Position numbers and translations under genes: made by a program. Under the pieces are notes generated by a model. That model worked only from the letters and a program-made list of their open reading frames with translations. It was not told where the DNA came from and did not search any database. Shown here piece after piece: positions 23,412 to 33,529 of a DNA stretch of 64,000 nt. The first letter of the stretch is position 1. Each line of letters opens with the position of its first letter. Location: positions 1 to 64,000 of the forward strand of contig CANLRN010000013.1 of assembly GCA_947493495.1 (NCBI GenBank). The letters are read 5' to 3'. This stretch comes from an uncultured Aquimarina sp. (lineage in GTDB: Bacteria; Bacteroidota; Bacteroidia; Flavobacteriales; Flavobacteriaceae).

Positions 23412-24665
23412 TTACATTCCTGTTCTAATTGCTTCTACAGGATCTAATCGGGCTGCCATCCACGCAGGGAATATCCCAGCAATCAATCCTATAAGAGTAG
23501 ACCAAAACATCCCCCAAAACATATTCGAAGCAGACAATATAAATTCGAAATCTCCTGTCATAGCTGATGCACCTTTGGAAATTAGCCATACCAATACTAA
23601 TCCGATAAGCCCTCCAAAAACTGCAAGTATAACTGCCTCAAATAAAAACTGTAGTAGTATAAATTTCTTTTTAGCTCCTAAAGCTTTCTGGATTCCTATG
23701 AGATTGGTCCGTTCTTTTACACTCACAAACATAATATTAGCAATTCCAAACCCACCAACTAATAACGAAAACATTCCTATAAATCCACCTATTTTTGACA
23801 TGGTTCCAGTAATATTATCAATAAAATCTGTAAATCCTTGTAGTTGATTAACAAAAAAATTATCGCTTTCATCTGGTTTCAATCCTCTGTAGGATCTAAT
23901 TTTCTGTGTCAAAGCAGCTACAAATTCTGGCGCATCACTACCTGATTCGGGTTTGATGATAATCATAGGAAAAGTTCCTTTATTATTATCTCCATAGATT
24001 CTTCTTGCAATATTGACTGGTAATATGGCTGCTGTGTCTTTAGAGTCTCCAAAAAGGCCACTACCCTCTTTTTTAAGCACTCCAATAACCGTAAACTTTC
24101 TTCCGTATAATCTTATTTTTTTTTCGATTGGGTCATTCGCCCCAAAAAGACTATTTGCGATTTCGTCGCCTAATACTATTACAGGAGCGCCTCCTATAGA
24201 TTCTTGTTCATTGTAAAACCTCCCTTTTACCACCTGCAGCTCTTCTATATCATAGTAATCACTTGTTACTGGAACAACACTTACATTACTTACACTCTGA
24301 TCATTGTACTTAATAGTTTCTTGAGGCACGTTTAATAAAAAACTAGCCGCTTCCATTCTTGGCATAGTTCTATTAATATATTGATACTCATCGAAGGTAA
24401 CATCAGGAAATTGCTGTCTTTTCCATTGCGGCACTTCTGATGGCCCAAAAGACACCTTAGTAAGGTATATCGTGCTATTATCTAATGAACTAAGACTACC
24501 CTTAATTTCTTTTTCTAAAGAATCTACAGCAGCCAAAACACCAATAATGGAAAAAATCCCAATAGTTACTCCCAACAAAGAAAGAAAAGTTCTTAACTTA
24601 TTGTTTTTTAATGCATTAATTGCAAAATTAAAACTTTCTTTCAATACTCTAAGATAGATTAACAT
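23412..24665 (-). CDS. MacB/FtsX-type ABC transporter permease
   Basis: A 417-residue protein: a first membrane helix after KNNKLRTFLSLLGVTIG, a large periplasmic MacB-type core domain (residues ~45-270), then three C-terminal helices in the FtsX domain (GGFIGMFSLLVGGFGIANIMFVSV; ILLQFLFEAVILAVFGG; MFWGMFWSTLIGLIAGIFPA). The A-R-L-D-P-V-E-A-I-R tail is characteristic. It would work with a separate ATPase; none lies beside it, so the partner is elsewhere. Substrate unknown. Confidence 0.9.
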   Translation of the reverse strand: MLIYLRVLKESFNFAINALKNNKLRTFLSLLGVTIGIFSIIGVLAAVDSLEKEIKGSLSSLDNSTIYLTKVSFGPSEVPQWKRQQFPDVTFDEYQYINRTMPRMEAASFLLNVPQETIKYNDQSVSNVSVVPVTSDYYDIEELQVVKGRFYNEQESIGGAPVIVLGDEIANSLFGANDPIEKKIRLYGRKFTVIGVLKKEGSGLFGDSKDTAAILPVNIARRIYGDNNKGTFPMIIIKPESGSDAPEFVAALTQKIRSYRGLKPDESDNFFVNQLQGFTDFIDNITGTMSKIGGFIGMFSLLVGGFGIANIMFVSVKERTNLIGIQKALGAKKKFILLQFLFEAVILAVFGGLIGLVLVWLISKGASAMTGDFEFILSASNMFWGMFWSTLIGLIAGIFPAWMAARLDPVEAIRTGM

Positions 24666-24749
24666 ACTGTCTTTTTTGAAGAATCTAAAGATAGGACGTT
24701 TTCTCTCAAATTTTGTTACAAAATATCTAAAACAATTACTACTAATGGA

Positions 24750-24781
24750 TTGCCTAATTCTTTACTAAATTGTTATTTTTG
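24750..24781 (+). promoter_or_regulatory. Bacteroidetes-type promoter upstream of purH
   Basis: TTG at 24750-24752 and TATTTTTG at 24774-24781 with 21 bp between match the Bacteroidetes consensus TTG-N(17-23)-TAnnTTTG. It is the best promoter in the window. It would give purH a leader of about 175 nt. Confidence 0.5.
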
Positions 24782-24961
24782 CATTTTACTAACTAGTGCT
24801 TGTTCGGAAATACAGCAAAATCAAATTTGTATCTTTTTGCTAAATGTTTGATTTATTTTTTAATTGTTTGATGCTATGATATCGACTTCAAAAAATGAAT
24901 TAAAAAATTTTCAAATTATAAAAATCGTCTATTCCCGATCAATCACTACCTAAAAATTCAC

Positions 24962-26494
24962 ATGAGCAACACAAAAACTGCAAAATCTGCATTAATTTCT
25001 GTATTTAGTAAAGATGGATTAGCGCCTATCATTAAAAAACTAGACGAACTCAACATCACTATTTATTCTACAGGTGGAACCGAAAAATTTATCAAAGAAC
25101 TAGGCGTTGATGTTATCCCTGTAGAAGATATCACTTCGTACCCATCTATATTAGGAGGAAGAGTAAAAACATTGCACCCTAAAGTTTTTGGAGGCATCCT
25201 TAATCGACAAAATAATGACAGTGATATTGCAGAGTTGGCTCAATATGAAATTCCGCAAATAGATGTTGTTATTGTAGATTTATATCCTTTTGAGAAAACA
25301 GTTGCCTCTGGAGCTTCTGAGCAAGATATTATCGAAAAAATTGATATTGGTGGCATCTCTCTCATTAGAGCTGCTGCAAAAAACTATGCAGATGTAACTT
25401 GTGTGGCCTCTGTAAAAGACTACTCAGAATTCCTGAACGTAATTACTGCAGGAAATGGCAAGCTTACACTAGAAGATCGCAAACGTTTTGCTGCCAGAGC
25501 ATTTAATGTTTCTTCGCATTATGATAGTGCTATTTTTAATTATTTTAATAGCGATCATCAGATTGCTTCTTTAAAAATTAGCGAAACAAAAGGAAAAGTA
25601 TTACGATATGGTGAAAATCCACATCAAAATGGATTCTTTTATGGCGATTTTGATACTATGTTTGATAAACTGCACGGCAAAGAGTTATCTTATAATAATC
25701 TTCTTGATGTAGATGCCGCAGTTAATTTAATGAATGAATTTAAAGGTGAATTACCAACTTTTGCAGTTTTAAAACACAATAATGCGTGTGGTCTGGCACA
25801 GCGAAAAACAGTGTTACAATCCTATGTAGATGCATTAGCGGGAGATCCTGTTTCTGCTTTTGGTGGCATATTAATTAGTAATTCTGAAATAGATGTAGCC
25901 ACAGCCGAAGAAATTCATAAATTGTTCTGTGAAGTAGTCATTGCTCCTTCATACAGTGACGACGCTTTAGAAACATTAAAAGGAAAGAAAAATAGAATCA
26001 TTTTAATTCAAAAAGATATAGAGCTTCCTGAAACACAGGTTCGTTCCTGCCTTAATGGCGTTTTAGCACAAGATAAAGATCTAAAAACAGATGCTTCTGA
26101 TGATCTAAAAAAAGTTACAAAAGTTGTCCCCACTCAAGAACAAATTGATGATCTATTATTTGCCTCTAAGATATGTAAACACACCAAATCTAATACTATA
26201 GTATTTACCAGAGGAAAGCAATTATTAGCTAGTGGTACAGGACAAACGTCTAGAGTTGATGCATTAAAACAATCTATAGAAAAAGCAACTTCTTTTAATT
26301 TTGACTTAAATGGCGCCGTAATGGCAAGTGATGCATTTTTCCCTTTTCCTGATTGTGTTGAGCTTGCTGACAAAGCAGGGATCAAAGCAATCATACAACC
26401 TGGAGGGTCTATTAAAGATCAATTAAGTATTGATTATTGTGATAAACACGGAATCGCTATGGTAATGACTGGAACTCGCCATTTTAAACATTAA
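24962..26494 (+). CDS. purH: Bifunctional AICAR transformylase/IMP cyclohydrolase
   Basis: A 510-residue protein. The N-terminal IMP cyclohydrolase part begins KSALISVFSKDGLAPI and includes TGGTEKFI, GGRVKTLHPKV and NYADVTCV. The C-terminal AICAR transformylase part includes GENPHQNGFFYGD, LKHNNACGLA, DPVSAFGG and AMASDAFFPFPDCVE. It makes the last two steps of purine synthesis, AICAR to IMP. It ends 42 bp before mreB, and a purH-mreB order is seen in many flavobacteria. A long leader precedes it (see promoter entry). Confidence 0.97.
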   Translation: MSNTKTAKSALISVFSKDGLAPIIKKLDELNITIYSTGGTEKFIKELGVDVIPVEDITSYPSILGGRVKTLHPKVFGGILNRQNNDSDIAELAQYEIPQIDVVIVDLYPFEKTVASGASEQDIIEKIDIGGISLIRAAAKNYADVTCVASVKDYSEFLNVITAGNGKLTLEDRKRFAARAFNVSSHYDSAIFNYFNSDHQIASLKISETKGKVLRYGENPHQNGFFYGDFDTMFDKLHGKELSYNNLLDVDAAVNLMNEFKGELPTFAVLKHNNACGLAQRKTVLQSYVDALAGDPVSAFGGILISNSEIDVATAEEIHKLFCEVVIAPSYSDDALETLKGKKNRIILIQKDIELPETQVRSCLNGVLAQDKDLKTDASDDLKKVTKVVPTQEQIDDLLFASKICKHTKSNTIVFTRGKQLLASGTGQTSRVDALKQSIEKATSFNFDLNGAVMASDAFFPFPDCVELADKAGIKAIIQPGGSIKDQLSIDYCDKHGIAMVMTGTRHFKH

Positions 26495-26536
26495 TTTTAG
26501 TACATTTACTCCAACATCTAATTTTTTTACATTTTT

Positions 26537-27565
26537 ATGGGATTTTTTGACTTCTTTACAGAAGAGATAGCTATAGACCTGGGAACTGCAAATACGTTGG
26601 TTATCCACAATGATAAAGTCGTAGTAGACAGTCCATCTATAGTTGCTCGTGATATTGTGTCTGGTAAAATTATTGCAGCAGGAAAAGAAGCCGCAATGAT
26701 GCAAGGAAAAACTCACGAAAATATAAAGACTATTCGCCCACTAAAAGATGGGGTAATTGCTGATTTTGACGCTAGTGAAAAAATGATAAGCATGTTTATC
26801 AAGGATATTCCTGCACTAAAGAAAAAAATCTTCACTCCTGCGCTACGAATGGTTATTTGTATCCCATCTGGTATTACAGAAGTAGAAATGAGAGCTGTAA
26901 AAGAAAGTGCAGAAAGAGTAAACGGAAAAGAGGTTTATCTTATACACGAGCCTATGGCAGCAGCTATCGGTATTGGTGTAGATATTATGCAGCCTAAAGG
27001 AAATATGATTGTTGATATCGGTGGGGGTACTACCGAGATTGCTGTCATTGCTCTTGGAGGAATTGTATGTGATAAATCTGTAAAAATTGCAGGAGATGTG
27101 TTTACAAACGATATTATTTATTATATGCGTACGCAACACAACTTATATGTTGGAGAGCGCACCGCAGAAAAAATAAAAATCCAGATCGGTGCTGCAACAG
27201 AAGATTTAGAACTACCTCCAGAAGAAATGAATGTTCAAGGAAGAGATTTATTAACTGGTAAACCTAAACAAGTTCAGATTTCATTTCGTGAGATCGCTAA
27301 GGCATTAGATAAATCAATCCTCAGGATCGAAGATGCAGTGATGGAAACATTATCTCAGACACCTCCAGAATTGGCGGCAGATATATACAATACTGGTATT
27401 TATCTTGCTGGTGGAGGCTCTATGCTTAGAGGGCTAGATAAACGATTGTCTCAGAAAACAGATCTCCCTGTATATATCGCAGAAGATCCACTTAGAGCAG
27501 TAGTAAGAGGTACAGGAATTACATTAAAAAATATCAATCGATACAAGAGTGTATTAATAAAATAA
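26537..27565 (+). CDS. mreB: Rod shape-determining protein MreB
   Basis: A 342-residue actin-like ATPase: the phosphate-1 site IAIDLGTANTLV, the phosphate-2 site GNMIVDIGGGTTEIAV, VREPMAAAIG-type HEPMAAAIG, and the adenosine site GIYLAGGGSMLRGLD. It polymerises under the membrane and guides the elongation machinery. It begins the operon mreB-mreC-mreD-mrdA-rodA. Confidence 0.97.
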   Translation: MGFFDFFTEEIAIDLGTANTLVIHNDKVVVDSPSIVARDIVSGKIIAAGKEAAMMQGKTHENIKTIRPLKDGVIADFDASEKMISMFIKDIPALKKKIFTPALRMVICIPSGITEVEMRAVKESAERVNGKEVYLIHEPMAAAIGIGVDIMQPKGNMIVDIGGGTTEIAVIALGGIVCDKSVKIAGDVFTNDIIYYMRTQHNLYVGERTAEKIKIQIGAATEDLELPPEEMNVQGRDLLTGKPKQVQISFREIAKALDKSILRIEDAVMETLSQTPPELAADIYNTGIYLAGGGSMLRGLDKRLSQKTDLPVYIAEDPLRAVVRGTGITLKNINRYKSVLIK

Positions 27566-27724
27566 TTCTTAAACAATTGTATGTAATAAAATACCTAAAC
27601 TATTTTTTTTACGTTATCCTGCTTTGGATATTTTTTAAATAAAGTGTTTTTAATTTTACTAAGCAGCGAAACATATATATTTATTAAGCATCTAGTTTAT
27701 TTATAGAATTTAGTCCCGTATAAA

Positions 27725-28552
27725 ATGCAGCAGATTATCAACTTTTTAATAAGAAACAAAAACTTCTTATTATTCTTGCTGTTATTATGTATTTCATTTG
27801 CATTAACTGTACAATCCCATAATTACCATAGAAGTAAATTTATAAGTTCTACTAACTTTCTCACTGGTGGTATTTATGGATGGAGACACACTCTAAGTGA
27901 TTATTTTGGGTTAAAAAGTAAAAACAAACGCCTCCTAGAAGAAAATGAACGATTACGTAATCAAATAAGTACACTTTCTATTGATACCACAACGACAACT
28001 TTTATAGACACCTTATCTTTTGATAGACCCTATACATATATCAGAGCTGATGTGTATAGAAATGATTATAGCAAAATAGATAATCATATTTTAATTAATA
28101 AAGGAAATAAAAATGGTGTCATTACTGATATGGGAGTCATTACAGACAAAGGAGTCATCGGAATTATAGAAGGCACTTCTGATAATTACAGTAGAGTAAT
28201 ATCTATATTAAATAGTAATTCTAGAATCAATGCGGGACTAAAAAAATCTAATCAATATGGTTCTCTAATCTGGAATGGAAAAAACCCTAATATAGTTCAA
28301 CTAGAAACTATTCCTAGGCAAGCAAACCTAAAAAAAGGAGATACCATTATCACTAATGGCCGTTCTACTATATTTCCTAAAGGAATTGGTATAGGTACTA
28401 TTATTAATTTTGAATTGGATAAAAGTCAGAATTATTACCTCATAGATGTTCAATTATTCAATGACATGACCGATATTGGTTATGTATACGCGATAAAGAA
28501 TAAAGATACTCAAGAGATCAAACAAATACTAATCCCTGATAGTAATGAATAA
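27725..28552 (+). CDS. mreC: Rod shape-determining protein MreC
   Basis: A 275-residue protein with one N-terminal membrane helix (FLLFLLLLCISFAL), a coiled-coil segment (GLKSKNKRLLEENERLRNQI) and a periplasmic beta-domain (residues ~105-255, with NKGNKNGVITDMGVITDKGVIG). It is the scaffold of the elongasome between MreB and the penicillin-binding protein. A 159-bp gap separates it from mreB. It overlaps mreD by 8 bp. Confidence 0.95.
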   Translation: MQQIINFLIRNKNFLLFLLLLCISFALTVQSHNYHRSKFISSTNFLTGGIYGWRHTLSDYFGLKSKNKRLLEENERLRNQISTLSIDTTTTTFIDTLSFDRPYTYIRADVYRNDYSKIDNHILINKGNKNGVITDMGVITDKGVIGIIEGTSDNYSRVISILNSNSRINAGLKKSNQYGSLIWNGKNPNIVQLETIPRQANLKKGDTIITNGRSTIFPKGIGIGTIINFELDKSQNYYLIDVQLFNDMTDIGYVYAIKNKDTQEIKQILIPDSNE

Positions 28553-29051
28553 TACCATTTTGCTAAATATAGGTAGATTTATCATTCTTGTATTTATTCA
28601 AGTTTTTATTCTTAATCATATCAATTTTTTAGGGTATCTAAATCCATATATTTATATTATTTTTATTTTATTAGCTCCCATAACCATACATAAAAGTATT
28701 TTTCTTTTTTTAAGTTTTATATTAGGACTAACTATAGATATGTTTGGTGATTCTGGCGGAATTCATGCGTGTGCATGTGTTATTATTGCTTATATGCGCC
28801 CTATATTTTTAAGGTCTGCTTTTGGTTTAAGCTATGAGTTCCAAACAGTAAAATTAAGTAAAGTACGATTTGGAGAGCGACTAGCCTATGTGACATTACT
28901 TGTTTTTACACATCACCTTGTCCTTTTCTTTTTAGAGATATTTAATATATCACACATACTATTAATAGGAAAAAAAACGTTATTCACTAGTTTGTTTTCA
29001 ATAGTAGTTATTATGCTTATATTAGTATTATTTAGAAGAAAAGATTCATGA
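28545..29051 (+). CDS. mreD: Rod shape-determining protein MreD
   Basis: A 168-residue, strongly hydrophobic protein with about five membrane helices, the expected size and place for MreD. It overlaps mreC by 8 bp and mrdA by 4 bp. It helps hold the elongation complex in the inner membrane. The sequence is poorly conserved in this family, so the call rests on position and topology. Confidence 0.9.
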   Translation: MNNTILLNIGRFIILVFIQVFILNHINFLGYLNPYIYIIFILLAPITIHKSIFLFLSFILGLTIDMFGDSGGIHACACVIIAYMRPIFLRSAFGLSYEFQTVKLSKVRFGERLAYVTLLVFTHHLVLFFLEIFNISHILLIGKKTLFTSLFSIVVIMLILVLFRRKDS

Positions 29052-30916
29052 GAAAACTGTTACTTTATCTTATCATTATCAGTACAGGGATTATATTCAT
29101 TTCTCGACTATTCTATTTACAAATATACAACACCTCTTTTGCAGCATTATCAGAGGATAATGCTATCAAAGTATTATATGATTATCCACAACGAGGAGCA
29201 ATTTATGATCGAAACGGTAAATTATTAGTTAGCAACCAACCATCGTATGATGTTATGGTTATTCCCAGAGAATTAAAACCTTTTGACACATTAGAATTTT
29301 GCTCTATCCTTAAGATTACAAAAGAAAAACTTGTAAAACGATTACGCAAGGCTAGAGTATATTCTCCCAGAGTGCCATCGGTTGTAATCCCGCAATTAAC
29401 TAAAGATGAGTATGCATATCTCCAGGAAAAAATGCGAAAATTTGATGGATTTTATATCCAGAAACGTTCGTTGAGAGATTATCAAACCACCAATGCATCC
29501 AATGTATTAGGGTATATTGGAGAAGTGAATGAATCCCTGATCAACAAAAATCCATATTACCTCTCTGGAGATCTTATAGGAATGCAAGGAGTAGAAAAAC
29601 AATATGAAAATGAATTACGAGGGATTAAAGGTATTAAACGTATCCAAAAAGATCGTTTTAATCGTGATATCGGTCCTTATAAAAGTGGTCGTTATGACAC
29701 CTTACCAGTTAACGGAAAAGATCTCACCATAACTATAGACGAAGAATTACAGGCATATGGTCAAAAGCTTATGGAAAATAAGCGAGGAGGTATTGTTGCT
29801 ATAGAACCTTCTAGCGGGGAAATACTTTCGCTAATTACAGCACCCACCTATAAACCCGAACTCCTAGTTGGAAGAAAACGCTCTCCTAATTTTACAAAAT
29901 TATACTATGATACGATTGCAAAACCTCTTTATGATAGAGGTGTAAAAGGAGAATACCCCCCAGGATCTCCGTTTAAAGCATTGACAGCCTTAATTGGATT
30001 ACAAGAAGGAGCTGTAGATACCCAAGAGAGTTTTTCTTGCAACCATGGATTCCGATATGGAAGAAAAGCCAAACTAGGATGCCACGCTCATAGAAGTCCT
30101 CTAAATATGATCCCTGGGATCGCACAATCTTGTAATGCATATTTTGCAAATGTCTATCTAAAAACTATTAACAAATATGATACTCCTCAAGAAGGAATCG
30201 ATAACTGGAAAAAACATCTAGAAAGTTTTGGTCTAGGGAACTATCTAGGGAATGATTTATCTAGTGGAAGTAAAGGCTTAGTTCCCAATTCTAAACTCTA
30301 TAACAGACAACATAACTACCCTAAAAACAAATGGTATGCTACAGCAACCATATCTAATGCGATAGGACAGGGAGAAGTATTAACCACACCTATACAACTT
30401 GCTAATATGACTGCTGCAATTGCTAATAGAGGACATTATTACACTCCCCATATTATCAAAGCAATCGATGGAAAAGCTATACATATAGAGAACTATACCA
30501 AGCCTAAATATACAACAATCGATAAGGAGCATTTTGAACCTGTAATAGAAGGGTTACATCAAGTATTTGTACAAGGAACGGCGAGATCATTACAGGTTGA
30601 AGGTATTGATATTTGTGGCAAAACAGGAACTGCAGAGAATTACACAAAGATTAATGGAAAACGAATGCAATTAACTGACCATTCTGTTTTTATAGCATTT
30701 GCCCCTAAAGACAACCCCAAAATTGCCTTGGCTGTTTTTATAGAAAATGGATATTGGGGCTCTCGTTATGCAGGGAAAATAGCAAGTCTAATGATCGAAA
30801 AACACATCAGAGGTACCATTAGCAGAACAGATCTAGAAGACTGGGTTTTAACCCATAGTCTAGAAGAAGAATATGCTAAGCCTTATAGTGGAGAACCTTT
30901 TAAAATCAATCAATAA
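29048..30916 (+). CDS. mrdA: Penicillin-binding protein 2 (elongation transpeptidase)
   Basis: A 622-residue protein with an N-terminal membrane anchor, a dimerisation domain (residues ~45-225, with YPQRGAIYDRNGKLL) and the transpeptidase domain. Catalytic motifs are S-P-F-K in PPGSPFKAL (active-site Ser), S-C-N in AQSCNAYFA, and K-T-G in CGKTGTAEN. It crosslinks side-wall peptidoglycan. Overlaps on both sides (mreD by 4 bp, rodA by 1 bp) show translational coupling with its partner RodA. Confidence 0.96.
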   Translation: MRKLLLYLIIISTGIIFISRLFYLQIYNTSFAALSEDNAIKVLYDYPQRGAIYDRNGKLLVSNQPSYDVMVIPRELKPFDTLEFCSILKITKEKLVKRLRKARVYSPRVPSVVIPQLTKDEYAYLQEKMRKFDGFYIQKRSLRDYQTTNASNVLGYIGEVNESLINKNPYYLSGDLIGMQGVEKQYENELRGIKGIKRIQKDRFNRDIGPYKSGRYDTLPVNGKDLTITIDEELQAYGQKLMENKRGGIVAIEPSSGEILSLITAPTYKPELLVGRKRSPNFTKLYYDTIAKPLYDRGVKGEYPPGSPFKALTALIGLQEGAVDTQESFSCNHGFRYGRKAKLGCHAHRSPLNMIPGIAQSCNAYFANVYLKTINKYDTPQEGIDNWKKHLESFGLGNYLGNDLSSGSKGLVPNSKLYNRQHNYPKNKWYATATISNAIGQGEVLTTPIQLANMTAAIANRGHYYTPHIIKAIDGKAIHIENYTKPKYTTIDKEHFEPVIEGLHQVFVQGTARSLQVEGIDICGKTGTAENYTKINGKRMQLTDHSVFIAFAPKDNPKIALAVFIENGYWGSRYAGKIASLMIEKHIRGTISRTDLEDWVLTHSLEEEYAKPYSGEPFKINQ

Positions 30917-32382
30917 TGGCCAAATCCGCTGTAGGAGCGATCGACTGGATTACTGTATTTTTATTTTTAGTCTTGGTTGGCTTTGGTTGGGGCAATATCT
31001 ACTCTGCATCTTATGGAGATGAAGTTTTTTCTATTACAGATTTCTCTAAAGTATATATCAAACAGGGGGCTTGGATTCTATTAAGCATTATTCTAATTAT
31101 CATTACCCAAGCGATTGAGGCTAAGTTTTATGAGCGTTTTGCAGGACTTATCTTTGTCATTTCAGTACTATCGCTAATAGGATTATTTGTCTTCGGAAAA
31201 AATGTAAATGGAGCCACTTCTTGGTATGCTTTTGGACCAATAGGGCTACAACCTTCAGAGTTTGCAAAAGCAGCCACCGCATTAGCGCTCGCTAAATTCT
31301 TGAGTGATATGCAAACGAATATAAAATTAATCAATCATCAATTAAGAGCATTTCTTATTATAGCGCTACCAGCATTAGTTATTGTTCCGCAACCAGACCC
31401 TGGTAGTGCATTGGTATATGCTGCTTTTTTCTTTCCTCTATATCGAGAAGGTTTGGCGGCTAGTTATCTAATTATTGGAGTTTCTGCTGCTATTCTATTT
31501 ATACTTACTTTACTTACCGGTCCTTATTATGTATTGATAGGAGCTTTATTATTTATGGTTGGATTGTTGATTATGAAATCAGCTTCTGTTCAAAAAGAAA
31601 GAAAATCAAAATTATACCTCTCCATCGGATTGGTTATGGTATTTTTGTTACTTATCTACTTTCTGATTCGTATCCCATCTGTCATTGAAATACTAGGCGG
31701 TTTATACACTAGTATCAAAGTACTTATACTTGCCATATTTATTACTGCTCTAGGCGTATTTACGGGCTTATTAAGTCAGGGTAGATCATTAGAACGACGA
31801 AAGCCCAGATATTCCATGTTTTTGTTAGCTATACTAGTAATCACTGGTTTTTGTTTCTCTGTAAATTACATATTCAACAATGTTTTTGAACAAAGACATC
31901 GAGATCGTTTTAATATCGTACTTGGAAAAGAAGTAGATACCAAAGGTATAGGATACAATACCAATCAGAGTGAGATTGCCATTGGTAGTGGAAGCTGGTC
32001 TGGAAAAGGATGGAAAGAAGGCACACAGACCAAAGGAGGTTTTGTTCCAGAACAACATACAGATTATATTTTTAGTACTGTGGGAGAAGAGTGGGGTTTT
32101 CTGGGAGCCTCGTTGATCATTATTTTATTTATGGGATTGCTCATCCGGTTATTATATCTGGCAGAACGGCAAAAAAATCAATTTAGTAGGGTCTATGGGT
32201 ACAGTGTAGTTGGTATTTTATTTACACATTTTGTAGTCAATGTTGGGATGGTTACTGGCTTATTGCCTACAATCGGTATCCCATTACCTTTTTTTAGTTA
32301 TGGTGGATCTGGATTATGGGGATTCACACTCTTATTGTTTATTTTTATAAAACTAGATGCCAATAGAGTAAATGAGTGGTAA
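30916..32382 (+). CDS. rodA: Peptidoglycan glycosyltransferase RodA
   Basis: A 488-residue SEDS-family polymerase. Typical regions are FGPIGLQPSEFAK, PQPDPGSALVY, GIGYNTNQSEIAIGSGSWSGKGW and FVPEQHTDYIFSTVGEEWGFLG, and the C-terminal GIPLPFFSYGGSG. E. coli RodA has about 370 residues; here the middle (about residues 205-300) carries extra hydrophobic helices and a basic loop (SQGRSLERRKPR), so there are probably extra membrane segments. It forms the elongation pair with PBP2. Last gene of the operon. Confidence 0.95.
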   Translation: MAKSAVGAIDWITVFLFLVLVGFGWGNIYSASYGDEVFSITDFSKVYIKQGAWILLSIILIIITQAIEAKFYERFAGLIFVISVLSLIGLFVFGKNVNGATSWYAFGPIGLQPSEFAKAATALALAKFLSDMQTNIKLINHQLRAFLIIALPALVIVPQPDPGSALVYAAFFFPLYREGLAASYLIIGVSAAILFILTLLTGPYYVLIGALLFMVGLLIMKSASVQKERKSKLYLSIGLVMVFLLLIYFLIRIPSVIEILGGLYTSIKVLILAIFITALGVFTGLLSQGRSLERRKPRYSMFLLAILVITGFCFSVNYIFNNVFEQRHRDRFNIVLGKEVDTKGIGYNTNQSEIAIGSGSWSGKGWKEGTQTKGGFVPEQHTDYIFSTVGEEWGFLGASLIIILFMGLLIRLLYLAERQKNQFSRVYGYSVVGILFTHFVVNVGMVTGLLPTIGIPLPFFSYGGSGLWGFTLLLFIFIKLDANRVNEW

Positions 32383-32442
32383 ATGACTAAATCATTCATG
32401 CAACACTAAACAGTATTACCAACACATACATACCTCTCTTTA

Positions 32443-33246
32443 TTAGAATTTCCAATTATTTGTATTCGAAGATGATTCTAATCGGTTTTCTATAGCATCA
32501 TCTAATTTTGAAAAAAAATCAATTCCTGTTAATTTTTCTATTTCATCTGCACTAACTACAAAATCTTTTAATGATTTTTTTGTGTTTTTATTAGGTATCA
32601 AAAAGGCGATCATCTTTGGGTTTTGAGAACTGTTATCCAGAATTACTTTATAAAACTGTTTAGGTACGGATACTGCTTCGTATCCAATTGTTTTAAGGTC
32701 ATTAGTAAGCACTCCTCCTGTTACTACATAAACATCATTATACTTTTTTGCCCAATACCTTGTTTTTTGTTCTAATCGATTCCAGATTCCTGCATTAAAT
32801 TCATGGTTTTGCGGTGATATATTAGAAGTCAAAAATGTTTCTTCAAAAGCCTGATAACTATATCTTCTATCTCCAGCAGGGCATAAATGTCCTTTGTCGT
32901 ATCCTGATTTTTTATAATTACGCCAATCAGCAGAAGATGTTCTTACTTTCTTATCTACTTCAAAAAAAGGTCTTTTAAAATCATTCTGAGAGAGATGAGT
33001 CTTCTTTAACTCATACGCAACCCATTCTGGTTGTTCATGTTTCTCGGAATATGATAATGAATAATTAGCGTGCGTTACAATAGCTCCTGTAGTTGATGTG
33101 GGCAGATAAAAAAAACTCAATTCAGCATCTTGATCTTTATCAGTTGAAGTAGTATTATATCTATTAGCATCAATAGCTTCTTCAAAATAATAAAACCCAA
33201 TAGTAACGATAATAATTAATAAGGGATATATGTATTTTCTTTTCAC
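32443..33246 (-). CDS. Membrane-anchored DNA/RNA non-specific endonuclease
   Basis: About 267 residues. An N-terminal helix (VKRKYIYPLLIIIVTIGFYYF) without a clear cleavage site anchors the protein. The nuclease domain has the beta-beta-alpha-metal active site: YDKGHLCPAGDRR, a D-K-G-H version of the usual D-R-G-H, followed by the His base, and Asn in NISPQNHEFNAGIWNRLE as the metal ligand. Family members cut DNA and RNA outside the cytoplasm. No ATG is available: the start is taken as GTG at 33246, or else TTG at 33267. It converges on rodA. The likely role is degradation of extracellular nucleic acid. Confidence 0.85.
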   Translation of the reverse strand: MKRKYIYPLLIIIVTIGFYYFEEAIDANRYNTTSTDKDQDAELSFFYLPTSTTGAIVTHANYSLSYSEKHEQPEWVAYELKKTHLSQNDFKRPFFEVDKKVRTSSADWRNYKKSGYDKGHLCPAGDRRYSYQAFEETFLTSNISPQNHEFNAGIWNRLEQKTRYWAKKYNDVYVVTGGVLTNDLKTIGYEAVSVPKQFYKVILDNSSQNPKMIAFLIPNKNTKKSLKDFVVSADEIEKLTGIDFFSKLDDAIENRLESSSNTNNWKF

Positions 33247-33529
33247 AAATTTTGGTTTAGCAATCAATAGTTGATCTTGTTATAGAAAGAGTTGGTCTTG
33301 ATTTTTCTTTCTAAAAATATATCAATATTATGATGCAATCAAGTATGTAAAAATATTAAAAATAGTGATCAACAACATAATTATTCATTGATTGAATAGA
33401 TTTATTAGAATATTCATATGCCATGTAAGTGTTAATCTCATTGTGTTTGTGTAATAAAATATTTATTTTTCAATTCTTATATGATTCATCAATAAATTTA
33501 TTCTATAACACATTCATCTTATTTCATTC

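Noticed and set aside
24782..24961. A purine riboswitch in the purH leader
   Set aside because: No conserved purine-riboswitch core or three-way junction was visible; only weak A/T pairings.
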